Shown: positions 15,312 through 25,460, counted from the stretch's first letter. The stretch: 64,000 nt of DNA from Hymenobacter swuensis DY53 (GCF_000576555.1 NZ_CP007145.1:868001-932000); one strand, 5' to 3'. Notes: generated from the letters alone by a model not told the origin. Made by a program: numbers and translations.

Positions 15312-18300
15312 TTAATGCACGGTCAGCCGCTTAGTAACCACACCGTCTACTGTGTACAGGCGCAGTATGTACAGGCCGGGTACTTGTGCAGGGGCTGAGA
15401 AAGCAATGGTTCCCGGATGGGCGGTGGCCACCGGTGTGAGTTGGGCCAGCACCTTGCCGGTATTATCCACCAGTTCGGCGCGGCTGGTCCTAAAATCTGC
15501 TGCCGGATTCTGCACGGTAATAGTAAAGGCCCCGCGTACCGGATTCGGGTAAATACTCACGGATCCGGGGTGGGCCTGGCGGTTGGCCGTTAGGGAGGTT
15601 ACGGTGAAAGGCTGTGTGCTGCTGGTTGTGCCACCAGCTGCCAGCAGGGTAATGGGGCCGGTGGTGGCTCCGGCGGGCACCGTTAGCTCCAGGGCGGTGG
15701 GAGTGACAAGAGTAAAGGCAACCACCTTTGTGCCATTCAGCAGAATGGTTGTTACCTCATCCAGCTTCGTGCCGGTAAGCGTAACGGTAGTGCCCACCGG
15801 GCCGCTGCGCGGGGCAAAGCCCGTCAGCGTAAAGGCAGCTGCCTGGTTTAGGCGGACATGCACGCCCCCAAAACCGAAGTCAGCAACTGCCATATCCAAG
15901 TCGCCATCCTTATCCAGATCAGCCAGGGCAACCCCACTCATCATGGGGAAGCTGGCCGTTGAAAGCAGAAGTTCGGTAGCGGCTGAGAACTGCCCCTGGC
16001 CATTATTGAGCCGCAGCTGAACCCGCCCGCCCGTGGAACCCCCGGCCATTAATAAATCCAGGTCGCCGTCGCCGTCAACGTCCCCGGTTGTAACTCCTTC
16101 TGGGGCTAAAAAGCCGCTCCGGGTGATAGGGAAGGAGGCATTCAGGGTGAACTCACCCCTACCGTTGTTGCGGTATACGCAAACGCTTTCCGCTATAGTC
16201 ACCAAGTCGACGTCCCCGTCGTTGTCCAGGTCGGCAGTTATAATGCGGGTGGCCGCTTTAGTCAGGGCCTGTGGGCTGTTGGGGGCGGCGGAAAATTGTC
16301 CTCGACCGTTGTTTAGGAAGAAATTCAGGCCGTTGCCAGTTGCCGCCGCCACATCCAGGTCACCGTCGTTGTCTAAATCGGCCAGTGCCAAGCTGGTGAT
16401 GTTGTTGCTTGTGGGCACGCTGCTCATCCAATCAAAGATGCCGTCACCCCGATTAAGTGCTACCGAGAGGGAGGCAAAGTCGCCGATAAGTACGGCATCA
16501 GGGTATCCGTCCCCGTTCAAATCGCCGGTGGCGATGCTGCGGGCTTCCCGGCCGATGTAGGTGGCCGTTCCGTTAGTAAAACGCCCCTTGCCATCGTTCA
16601 GCAGCACGCGCACGTAGCCCGCAACGCTAAAGGCCGGGTCTGCCGTGCGGCTGCTCACCAGGTCTAGGTCGCCATCCTGATCCACATCTTCTGCCCGGGT
16701 CATATCGGCCCCGGCTCCGAGAGAGTTAGTCGGGCCAAAGTCAGCATTCCCAAGGTTGAAAGAAACATTCGGGCCATCCGAAATCAGGTCCAGGTATCCA
16801 TCCCCGTTCAAATCCGCAGCCGATACGTAGGTTTTCCGTGCTCCCAGACCGTACAGGCCGGCGGCATCAAGCTGGGTGCCGCCGGTAAACGTGCCGGGCC
16901 CGGGTTGGGTAGCCGCCGTGAACTGATAAACGAGCGGGGCCAGTAGCGGCGCATTGCGGCTGCTGCGGGCGGCCGTGGTTACGGTCATGGACACCTGCTC
17001 ACCGGCGCTGAACGGCACCGTGGGTCGTAGCGTGAGCACCGAGTCCGTTACGGTACCCGGCACCTGCGCCTGGCTAACCCGCTGCCCCAGCAGTTTAACG
17101 GAGGAGCGTGTGGCGCTGGCCTGGCTAAGGGGTTGGTTGAACGTAACTTGCAATGCGCCCTGTACAGGAACATAAAGGCCATTAGGGGCCGGGCGCGTGC
17201 CCATTACCCGCAGGGCGGGACCGGTACTGCGGTTGATGTTGCGGAACAGCTTGAAGGCTGTGCCGATGGTTTGCTGCAGGGCCACAATGTCCAGGTCCAA
17301 GTCCTGATCCAGGTCGGCGAGCAGCACGGAATGGCCGCTGGCGTCCGCAGGCAGGCTGGCACCCCGCGAAAACTGCCCGGTGCCATCATTATGGTACACC
17401 AGCAGAGCATTATTACCGGAAACGACAAAGTCAAGGTCTCCATCTCCATCCACGTCGCCGGTGTCCAGAGTCTGCATGTTATCTATTGCTGCCACCTTCT
17501 GCTCCGGGGCAAACTTTCCGCCCCCATTGTTGCGGAACAGGCTGATGGTGCCAGGTGCGCTGCCGGTGCCCAGCAGGTAGTCTAGGTCCCCATCTTTGTC
17601 TACGTCAATTGCCTTGAACAGCCGAAAGCTATACGGGCTGAAGAAAAATGAAGTGCCGGCGGAAAAATTGCCGCGCCCATCATTCAGCCAGAATTCCGGC
17701 CGATAGTTTATGCCACTGCTGGCCAGAAAGTCAATGTCGCCATCCTCATCCGCGTCGGCAAGCAGAATATCTAGGTCAGAGAAGCCTGCCAATTTCATCT
17801 GGACGCTGCTACTCGTGCTGAACCCGCCGCGGCCGTTATTTTTCAGAATTGTAACTAGCTGAGAAGTGGCCGAGAAGCTTTCGGAAGTAATAACCAGTAA
17901 ATCCGTGTCCCCGTCACCATCTACGTCGGCTGCTTTGGTGCTGCGGGTAAAAGCAGTTATGGGTAGCGGCGTGGCGGCCCCAAACCGTCCCTGCCCGTCA
18001 TTGAGCAGCGCCGTTACATAGGGCTGCTCCGAGGAGGTAACTACCATATCCGGGCTGCCATCCTGGTTGAGGTCGGCTACGTTAATGCCACGGGTAGAAG
18101 ACGTGGTGGATACCGTAAACGAGCGAGTAAAGGCGCCGTCGCCCTCATTCAGGGCCACCGTGATGCTGTTTGTGGTAGTGGAGGAGGATCTTCCCGCCAG
18201 CAGATCCAGGTCGCCATCAGCATCCACATCTGCCACCGCCATGACCGACGGTGTTTCGCCCGCCGTTACTTTGTAGTAGGGCGCGTAGGTACCCGTTCCA

Positions 18301-18662
18301 TCCTCGGCAGCAGCGGTAAATTCGTACACGAATCCGGTAGTGGAGGCTGTTCCGTTGGTACTCGGCAAGCCGGCGGGAACGGTGACGGTCACCACCTCGC
18401 CCGGGGCAAATTTTCTGGATGGCTGCACGGTCAGGGTGTTGCCGGCGGTGGTGGCGGCGCCCCCAAGCTGCCCGCTCTGCCGGCTATGTATCCCAATCTT
18501 GCCCCCTGATTGCATCGGTTGTGAAAACGTAGCACTTACTGCCGCCGTTGCGGGCACGGCAATGGCATTCTGCTGCGGCGACAAGCCCGTGAGGGCAGGC
18601 GTTTGTGCAAAAAGTGCCAGCGGGATACTGTAAATAGCAAAGCAGAATAAACGTTTCTTCAT
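15312..18662 (-). CDS. Secreted FG-GAP/VCBS repeat protein with T9SS sorting domain
   Basis: This 1116-aa protein begins with a signal peptide (MKKRLFCFAIYSIPLALFAQ). A first Ig-like (Big_5 type) domain covers about 22-118, and a second lies near 490-590. Between and after them run more than ten FG-GAP/VCBS repeats with calcium-loop motifs such as DVDADGDLD and DLNQDGSPD, expected to fold as beta-propellers. An IPT/TIG domain (SGPVGTTVTLTGT) follows near 940-1020. The end, starting at SIYPNPVRGAF, is a type A type IX secretion C-terminal domain, so the protein should be exported and bound at the cell surface. It probably acts in adhesion or binding; the ligand is unknown. Confidence 0.9.
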   Translation of the reverse strand: MKKRLFCFAIYSIPLALFAQTPALTGLSPQQNAIAVPATAAVSATFSQPMQSGGKIGIHSRQSGQLGGAATTAGNTLTVQPSRKFAPGEVVTVTVPAGLPSTNGTASTTGFVYEFTAAAEDGTGTYAPYYKVTAGETPSVMAVADVDADGDLDLLAGRSSSTTTNSITVALNEGDGAFTRSFTVSTTSSTRGINVADLNQDGSPDMVVTSSEQPYVTALLNDGQGRFGAATPLPITAFTRSTKAADVDGDGDTDLLVITSESFSATSQLVTILKNNGRGGFSTSSSVQMKLAGFSDLDILLADADEDGDIDFLASSGINYRPEFWLNDGRGNFSAGTSFFFSPYSFRLFKAIDVDKDGDLDYLLGTGSAPGTISLFRNNGGGKFAPEQKVAAIDNMQTLDTGDVDGDGDLDFVVSGNNALLVYHNDGTGQFSRGASLPADASGHSVLLADLDQDLDLDIVALQQTIGTAFKLFRNINRSTGPALRVMGTRPAPNGLYVPVQGALQVTFNQPLSQASATRSSVKLLGQRVSQAQVPGTVTDSVLTLRPTVPFSAGEQVSMTVTTAARSSRNAPLLAPLVYQFTAATQPGPGTFTGGTQLDAAGLYGLGARKTYVSAADLNGDGYLDLISDGPNVSFNLGNADFGPTNSLGAGADMTRAEDVDQDGDLDLVSSRTADPAFSVAGYVRVLLNDGKGRFTNGTATYIGREARSIATGDLNGDGYPDAVLIGDFASLSVALNRGDGIFDWMSSVPTSNNITSLALADLDNDGDLDVAAATGNGLNFFLNNGRGQFSAAPNSPQALTKAATRIITADLDNDGDVDLVTIAESVCVYRNNGRGEFTLNASFPITRSGFLAPEGVTTGDVDGDGDLDLLMAGGSTGGRVQLRLNNGQGQFSAATELLLSTASFPMMSGVALADLDKDGDLDMAVADFGFGGVHVRLNQAAAFTLTGFAPRSGPVGTTVTLTGTKLDEVTTILLNGTKVVAFTLVTPTALELTVPAGATTGPITLLAAGGTTSSTQPFTVTSLTANRQAHPGSVSIYPNPVRGAFTITVQNPAADFRTSRAELVDNTGKVLAQLTPVATAHPGTIAFSAPAQVPGLYILRLYTVDGVVTKRLTVH

Positions 18663-18786
18663 TTCCCAGGATTAATAATGCGCTTGAATCAAATGTTTGT
18701 AAACAAAGTTGCGGAGAATTATTCTGAATAGTAACCAGGAAGTGTATTGATAGATACAGGCCGCATCGGCTATTTGTGGTCCTTTG

Positions 18787-18830
18787 TTCTGAGTACATGC
18801 AAAAGCCAGGGCTTTTGCATGTACTCAGAA
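18787..18830 (-). terminator. Perfect 20-bp hairpin after the cupin gene
   Basis: Arms 18787-18806 and 18811-18830 are exact reverse complements around a 4-nt loop (cagg). It lies 14 bp past the cupin stop codon on the minus strand and upstream of the FG-GAP gene. On the plus strand it is followed by A-rich sequence. It may terminate cupin transcription. Confidence 0.6.
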
Positions 18831-18843
18831 AAAAGGAGTCGGC

Positions 18844-19185
18844 TTATTCCTCGTCGCGGCCGTGTACCTGGGCCGGTGGTGAAGTAGCCTCTACCGCCGA
18901 AAAGGCTTCTAGTACTTTGTAGGTATGGGAGGTACCCCTAGGAACTACCCAGGAGTTGCCGGGCTCCAGCAACACCATCTGGCCTTCCAGATGCAGTTCG
19001 GCCCGGCCCTGGAGCACATAGCCTACGGTTTCATAGGGGCGGACGGAGGGTTCCTTCGCTTCGCCGGGCTGTTCATTTTCCCACATCCGCATAGCTATGT
19101 GAATGCCGGAGGCCAGGTATTTCTCGCCATCAGGACCGGTTGGAGAGTATCGGGAATCAATTTTGGTGAGGGTGGTGTCAGCCAT
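18844..19185 (-). CDS. Small cupin-domain protein
   Basis: The 113-aa product folds as a single cupin barrel: RPYETVGYVLQGRAELHLEG is a cupin motif 1-like segment and PGNSWVVPRGTSHTYKVLE is motif 2. Motif 1 lacks the usual metal-binding His pair, so it may bind a ligand rather than catalyse. Function is unknown. The frame is open to 19437, but the ATG at 19185 starts the conserved domain. It is divergent from cysE, and a hairpin follows the gene. Confidence 0.72.
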   Translation of the reverse strand: MADTTLTKIDSRYSPTGPDGEKYLASGIHIAMRMWENEQPGEAKEPSVRPYETVGYVLQGRAELHLEGQMVLLEPGNSWVVPRGTSHTYKVLEAFSAVEATSPPAQVHGRDEE

Positions 19186-19355
19186 AATCAGGAGGAAAGA
19201 AAGTGGAATAGTAAGCAGATGAAGAGCTAACGCGGCCCCCGGGCAATGGGTTATCCGGGCGTGGGGTCCAAACCTTACGAGGCGCGGCTGGTTACAAAAC
19301 GTCCCGGCCGCTTTATCTTCCGCCGTTGCGGCCGGTGGCTGCTTTTCCTTCGCCC

Positions 19356-20192
19356 ATGTCTGCTTACGAATCCGACTTTCTACATACCCTCGCGCAGGCT
19401 CACCGGTACACGGCGGCTCCGTTGCCGGCGGCGGCATTCTGCCAGCTGGCCGAGCAGTTGCTGGAACTGCTGTTCCCGGAGCGGGCGGCCCGGCCCTTGC
19501 GCGACGCCGATGCCATTGCCGCTACCCTGCGCCTGCTGCAGGATGATCTGGCCTATCTGCTTCGCGCCGTTGCCGCCACCCCGTCCGCCACGGAGCTGGC
19601 CGTGGCCCTGATGGCGGGACTACCCGTGCTGCGCGAAACACTGTTGCTTGATGCTGCCGCCATTGTCGCCGCCGACCCCGCCGCCCAGGGCGTGGAGGAA
19701 GTGATAAGCACGTACCCGGGCTTCTATGCCATTGCCATGCACCGCTTCGCGCATGGGCTGTACCTGCGCGGAGTGCCGCGGGTACCCCGCCTGCTAAGTG
19801 AATATGCCCATCAGCGCACCGGCATCGATATTCATCCGGGAGCCCGCATCGGCCCTTCGTTCTGCATCGACCACGGTACGGGGCTGGTAATTGGGGAAAC
19901 CTGCGTAATCGGGGCGGGCGTCAAGATTTTCCAGGGCGTTACGCTGGGCGCGCTCAGTGTTGCCAAGCATTTGCAGGGCATCAAGCGCCATCCTACCATT
20001 GAGGATAACGTGGTGATTTACGCCGGGGCCACTATTTTGGGGGGCAGTACCACGGTGGGCAGTCACAGCATCATAGGCGGCAATGTGTGGCTCACGGAAA
20101 GCGTCCCGTCGCACTCCCGCGTATACCATCAGGCCCATATTACCGTAACCCGTTCCCAGGACCCCAGGGAGGATATTATGTTTTCCATTTGA
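19356..20192 (+). CDS. cysE: Serine O-acetyltransferase
   Basis: The enzyme (278 aa) makes O-acetylserine from serine and acetyl-CoA, the first step of cysteine synthesis. The N-terminal half is helical. The C-terminal half is a left-handed parallel beta helix with hexapeptide repeats: HQRTGIDIHPGARIG, FCIDHGTGLVIGET and IFQGVTLGALSV, which carry the catalytic His residues. The form resembles the long EpsC type of Bacteroidetes and plants. An upstream TTG at 19326 is in frame; the ATG is preferred. A TATCTTCC element lies at 19314-19321. The next gene is cysK, 94 bp downstream, which uses its product. Confidence 0.93.
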   Translation: MSAYESDFLHTLAQAHRYTAAPLPAAAFCQLAEQLLELLFPERAARPLRDADAIAATLRLLQDDLAYLLRAVAATPSATELAVALMAGLPVLRETLLLDAAAIVAADPAAQGVEEVISTYPGFYAIAMHRFAHGLYLRGVPRVPRLLSEYAHQRTGIDIHPGARIGPSFCIDHGTGLVIGETCVIGAGVKIFQGVTLGALSVAKHLQGIKRHPTIEDNVVIYAGATILGGSTTVGSHSIIGGNVWLTESVPSHSRVYHQAHITVTRSQDPREDIMFSI

Positions 20193-20286
20193 ACGGAAAT
20201 ACACGGCATCTGTAAGGCTTTGCGGCTTTGCCAGATAGAGCCTATGTACGGCTCACTACTCACGTCTCACTACTCAGTACTAAAAA

Positions 20287-21207
20287 ATGAAAGCGAATTC
20301 CATTCTGGATACCATCGGCAACACGCCGCTCCTACGCCTCAACAAGCTGTTTGCCCATCGCCCCGATGTAGAAGTATGGGTGAAGCTGGAACGCGCCAAT
20401 CCCGGCGGAAGCATCAAGGACCGCATTGCGCTGAGCATGATTGAGCAGGCCGAAAAAGACGGCCTGCTCACGCCCGACAGCACCATTGTGGAGCCGACTT
20501 CCGGTAACACCGGTGTGGGGCTGGCCATGGTAGCCGCCGTGAAGGGCTACAAAATCATTCTGGTGATGCCCGAAAGCATGAGCATTGAGCGTCGCCGCCT
20601 GATGGCTGCTTACGGGGCTAATCTGGAACTAACGCCGCGCGAGAAAGGTATGAAAGGCGCCATCGAGAAAGCCCACGAACTGGTGCAGAGCACGCCCGGT
20701 GCCTGGATGCCCATGCAGTTCGAAAACGCGGCCAATATCAAAGTACACCAGGAAACCACCGCTCAGGAACTGCTGGCCGACGTGCCCGAAGGCTTCGACT
20801 TCTACATTACCGGCGTAGGCACCGGCGGCCACCTCACTGGCGTAGCCGAAGTGCTGAAGCCGAAATTCCCGGCCATGAAAGTGTTTGCCGTAGAGCCCGA
20901 GCTGTCGCCCGTTATCAGCGGCGGCGCGCCCGGTCCGCACCCCATCCAAGGCATCGGTGCGGGCTTCATCCCCGCCAACCTGCACCAGGATGTCTTGGAT
21001 GGCACCATTCAGGTCAGCCAGCAAGAAGCCTTCGATATGGCGCGCCGGGCGGCCCGGGAAGAAGGCATCTTTATGGGCGTATCGTCAGGTGCTTCTCTGG
21101 CCGCCGTGGCTAAAAAGCTGGATGAATTGCCCCAGGGCGGCCGCGTGCTCACCTTCTGCTACGATACCGGTGAGCGGTACCTTTCGGTGGAAGGTCTGTT
21201 CGTCTAA
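20287..21207 (+). CDS. cysK: Cysteine synthase A (O-acetylserine sulfhydrylase)
   Basis: This PLP enzyme (306 aa) joins sulfide and O-acetylserine to form cysteine. The cofactor Lys44 lies in NPGGSIKDR, the substrate loop PTSGNTG at 70-76 binds the carboxylate, and [10 protein letters not shown] near 176-185 holds the PLP phosphate. The length and motifs match CysK rather than cystathionine beta-synthase. It follows cysE on the same strand, so the two form a cysteine synthesis unit. A strong hairpin follows at 21279-21319. Confidence 0.95.
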   Translation: MKANSILDTIGNTPLLRLNKLFAHRPDVEVWVKLERANPGGSIKDRIALSMIEQAEKDGLLTPDSTIVEPTSGNTGVGLAMVAAVKGYKIILVMPESMSIERRRLMAAYGANLELTPREKGMKGAIEKAHELVQSTPGAWMPMQFENAANIKVHQETTAQELLADVPEGFDFYITGVGTGGHLTGVAEVLKPKFPAMKVFAVEPELSPVISGGAPGPHPIQGIGAGFIPANLHQDVLDGTIQVSQQEAFDMARRAAREEGIFMGVSSGASLAAVAKKLDELPQGGRVLTFCYDTGERYLSVEGLFV

Positions 21208-21278
21208 ATCAAGGATCTGAACAAGGTTTTCCGGATTGCACGGATTAGCTCCGCACAAATACCAGACAGTACCCGCGT

Positions 21279-21319
21279 AAAGCAAACAGGCCGTCCTATC
21301 CGGGCGGCCTGTTTGCTTT
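21279..21319 (+). terminator. Hairpin terminator after cysK
   Basis: Perfect 15-bp arms (21279-21293 with 21305-21319) around an 11-nt loop, 71 bp after the cysK stop. The right arm ends in TTT but no longer T-run follows. Confidence 0.65.
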
Positions 21320-21386
21320 CGGGATGTAGACAGCAGTAGAGCAAATCCATACAATTCGCTGAATCTGTTTCACTCGGTGATAAAAC

Positions 21387-21415
21387 AAAAAAGCCCAACC
21401 AGTAGGTTGGGCTTT
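21387..21415 (-). terminator. Intrinsic terminator of the tRNA-Ala pair
   Basis: On the minus strand the stem aaagcccaacc/ggttgggcttt is followed by six T. It begins 13 bp past the 3' end of the second tRNA in the transcript. Confidence 0.85.
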
Positions 21416-21427
21416 CAGGAACAGGAG

Positions 21428-21501
<74 letters not shown>

Positions 21502-21538
21502 GTTGTAAGTTGAAATATTCGCCTGTCACGAATAGGAG

Positions 21539-21612
<74 letters not shown>

Positions 21613-21654
21613 CTGTTATTTCAATAACCAAATCACCGGTTGTGTTTGGTCTGG

Positions 21655-21684
21655 CAAAAGTACGACGCCTTTTCGAATCCGCAA
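21655..21684 (-). promoter_or_regulatory. Promoter of the tRNA-Ala operon
   Basis: On the minus strand TTG (21682-21684), 19 bp, then TACTTTTG (21655-21662). This is the clearest match in the window to the Bacteroidetes sigma-A consensus TTG-N19-TAnnTTTG. Confidence 0.75.
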
Positions 21685-21689
21685 GGAAT

Positions 21690-21731
21690 CAATAAAAAAA
21701 AGTGGGCTGACGATACCGCCAGCCCACTTTT
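21690..21731 (-). terminator. Intrinsic terminator of the first Oar-like receptor
   Basis: On the minus strand the 12-bp stem aaaagtgggctg/cagcccactttt is followed by a run of eight T. It lies 23 bp after the stop codon of the receptor and just upstream of the tRNA promoter. Confidence 0.88.
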
Positions 21732-21753
21732 CAAGCAGCTAAGTGGTTGATGC

Positions 21754-24700
21754 TTAGTTGAAGATGTAGCGTATGCCTACCTGTGCCTGCCACCGCGAAC
21801 CAATGGTGGTTACGTTGTCGCGGAAGGTGCGGCTAAGCGGAACACCCGGCGTGACCGTGGTAGTAGTACCGCTGGTGGAAGACGAGGGGTTCGTCAGGTA
21901 AGGGAACTGGAACACCGGGCGGAAATTCGTGTCGTACCCGGCGAAGCTGATGGGGTTATTCTTGTTGGTGGCTTTAATCGTGCCCCAGTCGCTGTTCAGT
22001 AAATTGCCCAGGTTGAAGATATCGAAGCTCACTTGCAGCGTGTGCTTGTTCTTCTGGTTGATGAAAATATCCTGAATCAGCTTAGCATCCACTTGGTGCA
22101 GCCAAGGGAATTCAGCCCCGTTACGCTCGGCATACTCTCCCCGATGCTCCTTGAGATAGTCATCCTGGTTGATAAATGCATCCAGATCGGCCCATTGCTG
22201 AGCAGCGGTGTAAGTGCCACCACCTTGCGCAGCAGTCAGCGTGATGTCGCGCAGATTGATGTCGCCCTGGTTGCGAGGAATGTACATCAGGTCGTTCGAG
22301 GTCTGTCCGTCGCCGTTCATGTCGCCGCCGTACACGTAGCTGAAGCGACCCTGGGGTGCCCCGGTGTAGAACAGCGAAATAGTAGTGCCCAGGTTGCCCA
22401 GATATTCTTTGCGGTACGAACCCACGGCCACAATGCGGTGGCGCTGGAAGAACTGCGAGTAGCCCAGCACGTTGGCGTTCGGGTCGCCGGATACCTGCCG
22501 GTCGCGCCACTGCGACTGCGCAATGGAGCCGCCATCGTTCACCGAGCGGGCATCGGTGTAGGTGTAAGCCAGGCTGGAATAGATACCATTGCTGAACGAC
22601 TTCTGCAGCTGCCCGGTAACAGCGTACGAATAGCCTTTATTGGTATTGCGCAGCACAATGGCATCCGAAATATTTGGTCGGGCTACCGTGTTGCCGCCCT
22701 GGTTGGCCGGTACCGAGCCATATATGCGGTTGTTGGCTACCAGCGAAGTAGGCGTGCCGGTAGGTACGCTGGCCGAGTAGAAGCCCTGGTACAGCGTGCC
22801 CGGCGTGTAGAAGATGGGACGGTTATCCGGCCCGGCTGCCCGCGCAAACGGTGCCGACTCGGAGCCGGGCAGGTTCACGTTCTGCAGGTACACCGCGTTC
22901 AGGTCACGGGTATAGAAGGCTTCCAACGTACCCACGATACCACCGGGTAGCTGCTGGTCAACGGCCAGGTTGGTGCGCCATACCTGCGGAAACTTGAAGT
23001 TCTGGTCGGTAACAGCCAGGTTGTAGGCCGTATTGGCCTGGGCCGGGCCGGCAACAGGGCCACCCGAGCCGGGCACGTAGTAAGTGGGGCTGGGGTTGAA
23101 GCGGTTGTACACTGCCCCGGCCCCCGTGAAGTTGCTGATCGACTGGGAACCAAACAATACCCCATTGTTGCTGGCTTGGTTGGAAATCCACACGAACGGC
23201 ACCCGGCCGGTGAAGATGCCCGTCCCACCGCGCAGCTGCGTGGTTTTGTCGTCTTTCACGTCCCAGTTAAAGCCCACCCGGGGCGAAAACAGCACCTGAC
23301 GCTTAGGCAACCGGCTCGTGTTGATCTTTTCGCCGTCACGGAAGGTCAGGCCGGGGTAGGTGACGCCATTGTCGGGATTCTGCCCACCCGAAACGGCGTA
23401 GTTCTGGGCTACATCCGAAGTGATGATGGGCAAGTCAGCGCGGATACCAGCCGTAATGCGCAGGTTGCTGACCGGCGTGTACTCGTCCTGCGCGTACAGG
23501 CCCAGCTGCGCCGCCTGAATCTTGGCGAAGGGAAATTCGTTGTTGGCGTTGGCGCCGTACTGAATCTGGAACAAAGAAGGATTGGACCGCGAGGCATTGG
23601 CCGCCAGCGGCGTAAGGGCCTGCGTCGCGCGGTTGTAGCCGAATCCTACGTTGCTGTAGAAGTCTTCCAGCGAGTTGAAGCGGTAGAAGCTGTTGTAGTT
23701 CGGCGCAAAACCGTTTTTGAAGGTATAGTACTCATTGTACGTGCCCACCGTCACGTTGTGCTTGCCCAGGAAAGCCGTGAAGTTGTCGCCCACCTGATAC
23801 ACATCCGTATTCAGGATGTTGCCCGCCGTGAAGGGCTCATACCCCAGCGAGGTAAGGGTAGCATTAGGGTTAGTGGTACCCTGAGCACCCGCCAGCCCGA
23901 CGCCGTTGCCGATTTCCACGAAGGGAAACAGAGAGGAAAAAGGCGTCCGGAAGTCGCGGAAGGCCGTGTAGCCCGCTGTGAAGTTGTTGGAGTAGCGCGA
24001 GCCGAACGTGCTGTTCAACTCAGCAATGAACGAGTTGAGGTTGTTATTGATAGTATAGTACGACGACTGGTAAGGCAAGCCGAACTGGTTGCCGCTGCGT
24101 CCCAGTGTGGTATTAATAGCTCCGCTGCCGCTCGGTGGTACATCGGCGTACGACTTCAGGAAGTTGTACTTGATGTTGAAGCGGTGGTTGGGGCTGATGT
24201 TCCAGTCAATCTTAGCCGTAATCTTGTCGCTGTTCTGACGCTGGCTGTATCCTTGATAAGGACCTGTATTGTAGCCGTACTGCGACTGTAAAAAGCTGCT
24301 CAGCGTGTTCAGCGTCGCCTCGCTCACCTGCGATACGCTGGTGCCGTTGGGCGTCTGGGTGGCGCTGCTGGCCACGAAGTTGCCCGCCGGCGGGTCCGTG
24401 CGCCGCTCCCGCTCGCCGTTGACGAAGAAGAACACCTTGTCTTTGATGATGGGACCACCCAACCGGAAACCGTAGTTCTGCAACCGGAATTCCGTAATGG
24501 GCACCTCCTGGTCGCCTACTTTACGGCCCAGGAACAGCTTCCGCTCATTGCGGTTGAAGAAGTAGGCCGAGCCGGTTACTGTGTTAGAGCCCGAGCGGGT
24601 TACGGCATTGATGCCCGCACCCGTGAAGGAGCCCTGCCGCACGTCATACGGGGCCAGGTTAACCTGAATCTGCTCAATAGCATCAACGGAAATTGGCTGC

Positions 24701-25320
24701 GCATTGGTCTGACCACCTACTGCGCCCGAGAGGCCGAAGGCGTTGTTGAACACCGCTCCGTCAATAGTCACGTTGTTGAAAGAACTGCTGCGGCCGCCAA
24801 AGCTGTTGGTCGGGCCGGCCTGCGGCGTCAGGCGGGTAAAGTCAGCAAACGAGCGGTTCAGCGTGGGTAGCCGCTCAATTTGCTCACGTTGCACGGTGGT
24901 GGCCGCACCGGTACGGCCGGCGTTGATAACCGGATCTTGGCGGCCCGTTACCACTACCTCGCCCAGCGTCTGTTCCGATTCGCTCAGGTTGATGTCGAGG
25001 CGCTGGTTCTGGCCCAAGCTCAGGAAGATGTTCTCCCGCACCGCCTCTTTAAAACCTACAAACGTAACGCGAATGGTGTAAGGGCCGCCCACGCGCATGT
25101 TCTGAATATTGAAACGACCCTCCGAGTTGGTAGGGGCCACGTACTGCGTATTCGTGGGGTTGTGAATGGCAATAACTGTTGCACCAGGTAGGCCCTCACC
25201 CGCCTTGTCGGTGATGACACCGTTCATGGCAGAAGTAGTGGTACCCTGTGCCCAACTCAACTGCGCCGACATGACCGCCAGTGGAACCAAGGCCACAGAA
25301 GCGTAAATATTACGTTTCAT
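21754..25320 (-). CDS. Oar-like TonB-dependent receptor 1
   Basis: This 1188-aa outer-membrane protein has a signal peptide (MKRNIYASVALVPLAVMSAQ), a carboxypeptidase regulatory-like beta-sandwich (about 28-110: SAMNGVITDKAGEGLPGATV), a plug domain (about 125-270: IERLPTLNRSFADFTRLTPQ) and a long beta-barrel ending in QVGIRYIFN with C-terminal aromatic Asn/Phe signature. It matches the Oar family (first described in Myxococcus), which lacks a SusD partner. The substrate is unknown; Oar-type receptors are reported in surface protein and protease handling. Longer upstream starts would hide the signal peptide. A TACTTTTG box lies at 25349-25356. It is a tandem paralogue of the next gene. Confidence 0.92.
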   Translation of the reverse strand: MKRNIYASVALVPLAVMSAQLSWAQGTTTSAMNGVITDKAGEGLPGATVIAIHNPTNTQYVAPTNSEGRFNIQNMRVGGPYTIRVTFVGFKEAVRENIFLSLGQNQRLDINLSESEQTLGEVVVTGRQDPVINAGRTGAATTVQREQIERLPTLNRSFADFTRLTPQAGPTNSFGGRSSSFNNVTIDGAVFNNAFGLSGAVGGQTNAQPISVDAIEQIQVNLAPYDVRQGSFTGAGINAVTRSGSNTVTGSAYFFNRNERKLFLGRKVGDQEVPITEFRLQNYGFRLGGPIIKDKVFFFVNGERERRTDPPAGNFVASSATQTPNGTSVSQVSEATLNTLSSFLQSQYGYNTGPYQGYSQRQNSDKITAKIDWNISPNHRFNIKYNFLKSYADVPPSGSGAINTTLGRSGNQFGLPYQSSYYTINNNLNSFIAELNSTFGSRYSNNFTAGYTAFRDFRTPFSSLFPFVEIGNGVGLAGAQGTTNPNATLTSLGYEPFTAGNILNTDVYQVGDNFTAFLGKHNVTVGTYNEYYTFKNGFAPNYNSFYRFNSLEDFYSNVGFGYNRATQALTPLAANASRSNPSLFQIQYGANANNEFPFAKIQAAQLGLYAQDEYTPVSNLRITAGIRADLPIITSDVAQNYAVSGGQNPDNGVTYPGLTFRDGEKINTSRLPKRQVLFSPRVGFNWDVKDDKTTQLRGGTGIFTGRVPFVWISNQASNNGVLFGSQSISNFTGAGAVYNRFNPSPTYYVPGSGGPVAGPAQANTAYNLAVTDQNFKFPQVWRTNLAVDQQLPGGIVGTLEAFYTRDLNAVYLQNVNLPGSESAPFARAAGPDNRPIFYTPGTLYQGFYSASVPTGTPTSLVANNRIYGSVPANQGGNTVARPNISDAIVLRNTNKGYSYAVTGQLQKSFSNGIYSSLAYTYTDARSVNDGGSIAQSQWRDRQVSGDPNANVLGYSQFFQRHRIVAVGSYRKEYLGNLGTTISLFYTGAPQGRFSYVYGGDMNGDGQTSNDLMYIPRNQGDINLRDITLTAAQGGGTYTAAQQWADLDAFINQDDYLKEHRGEYAERNGAEFPWLHQVDAKLIQDIFINQKNKHTLQVSFDIFNLGNLLNSDWGTIKATNKNNPISFAGYDTNFRPVFQFPYLTNPSSSTSGTTTTVTPGVPLSRTFRDNVTTIGSRWQAQVGIRYIFN

Positions 25321-25348
25321 AAAAGAGGGGAATGGTGAAAAACCGGTG

Positions 25349-25356
25349 CAAAAGTA
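25349..25356 (-). promoter_or_regulatory. -7 element of Oar-like receptor 1
   Basis: TACTTTTG on the minus strand, 28 bp before the ATG. The leader after it (…TTTTTCACCATTCCCC…) resembles that of the paralogue at 28725-28785. No good -33 TTG is seen at 19 bp. Confidence 0.55.
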
Positions 25357-25460
25357 CTTTACAGTTGACCTTGGGTAAGTTATTAAAATGTTATTAAAAT
25401 AAGTCTCTATTACTTCAATTACGGTTGAGTAAGAGAAAGTCACGACTAACCTGTGGGTAC

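Noticed and set aside
15800..18300. Recurring DNA words in the FG-GAP gene as a tandem repeat or CRISPR array
   Set aside because: The repeats are imperfect and follow the protein-level calcium loops; no constant direct repeat and spacer pattern.
19186..20286. Riboswitch or T-box before cysE or cysK
   Set aside because: No conserved SAM or T-box element was recognised in the short leaders.
23176..24291. Open frame of 371 codons antisense to Oar-like receptor 1
   Set aside because: Arg/Val/Glu-rich shadow of the beta-barrel coding strand; no recognisable domain.
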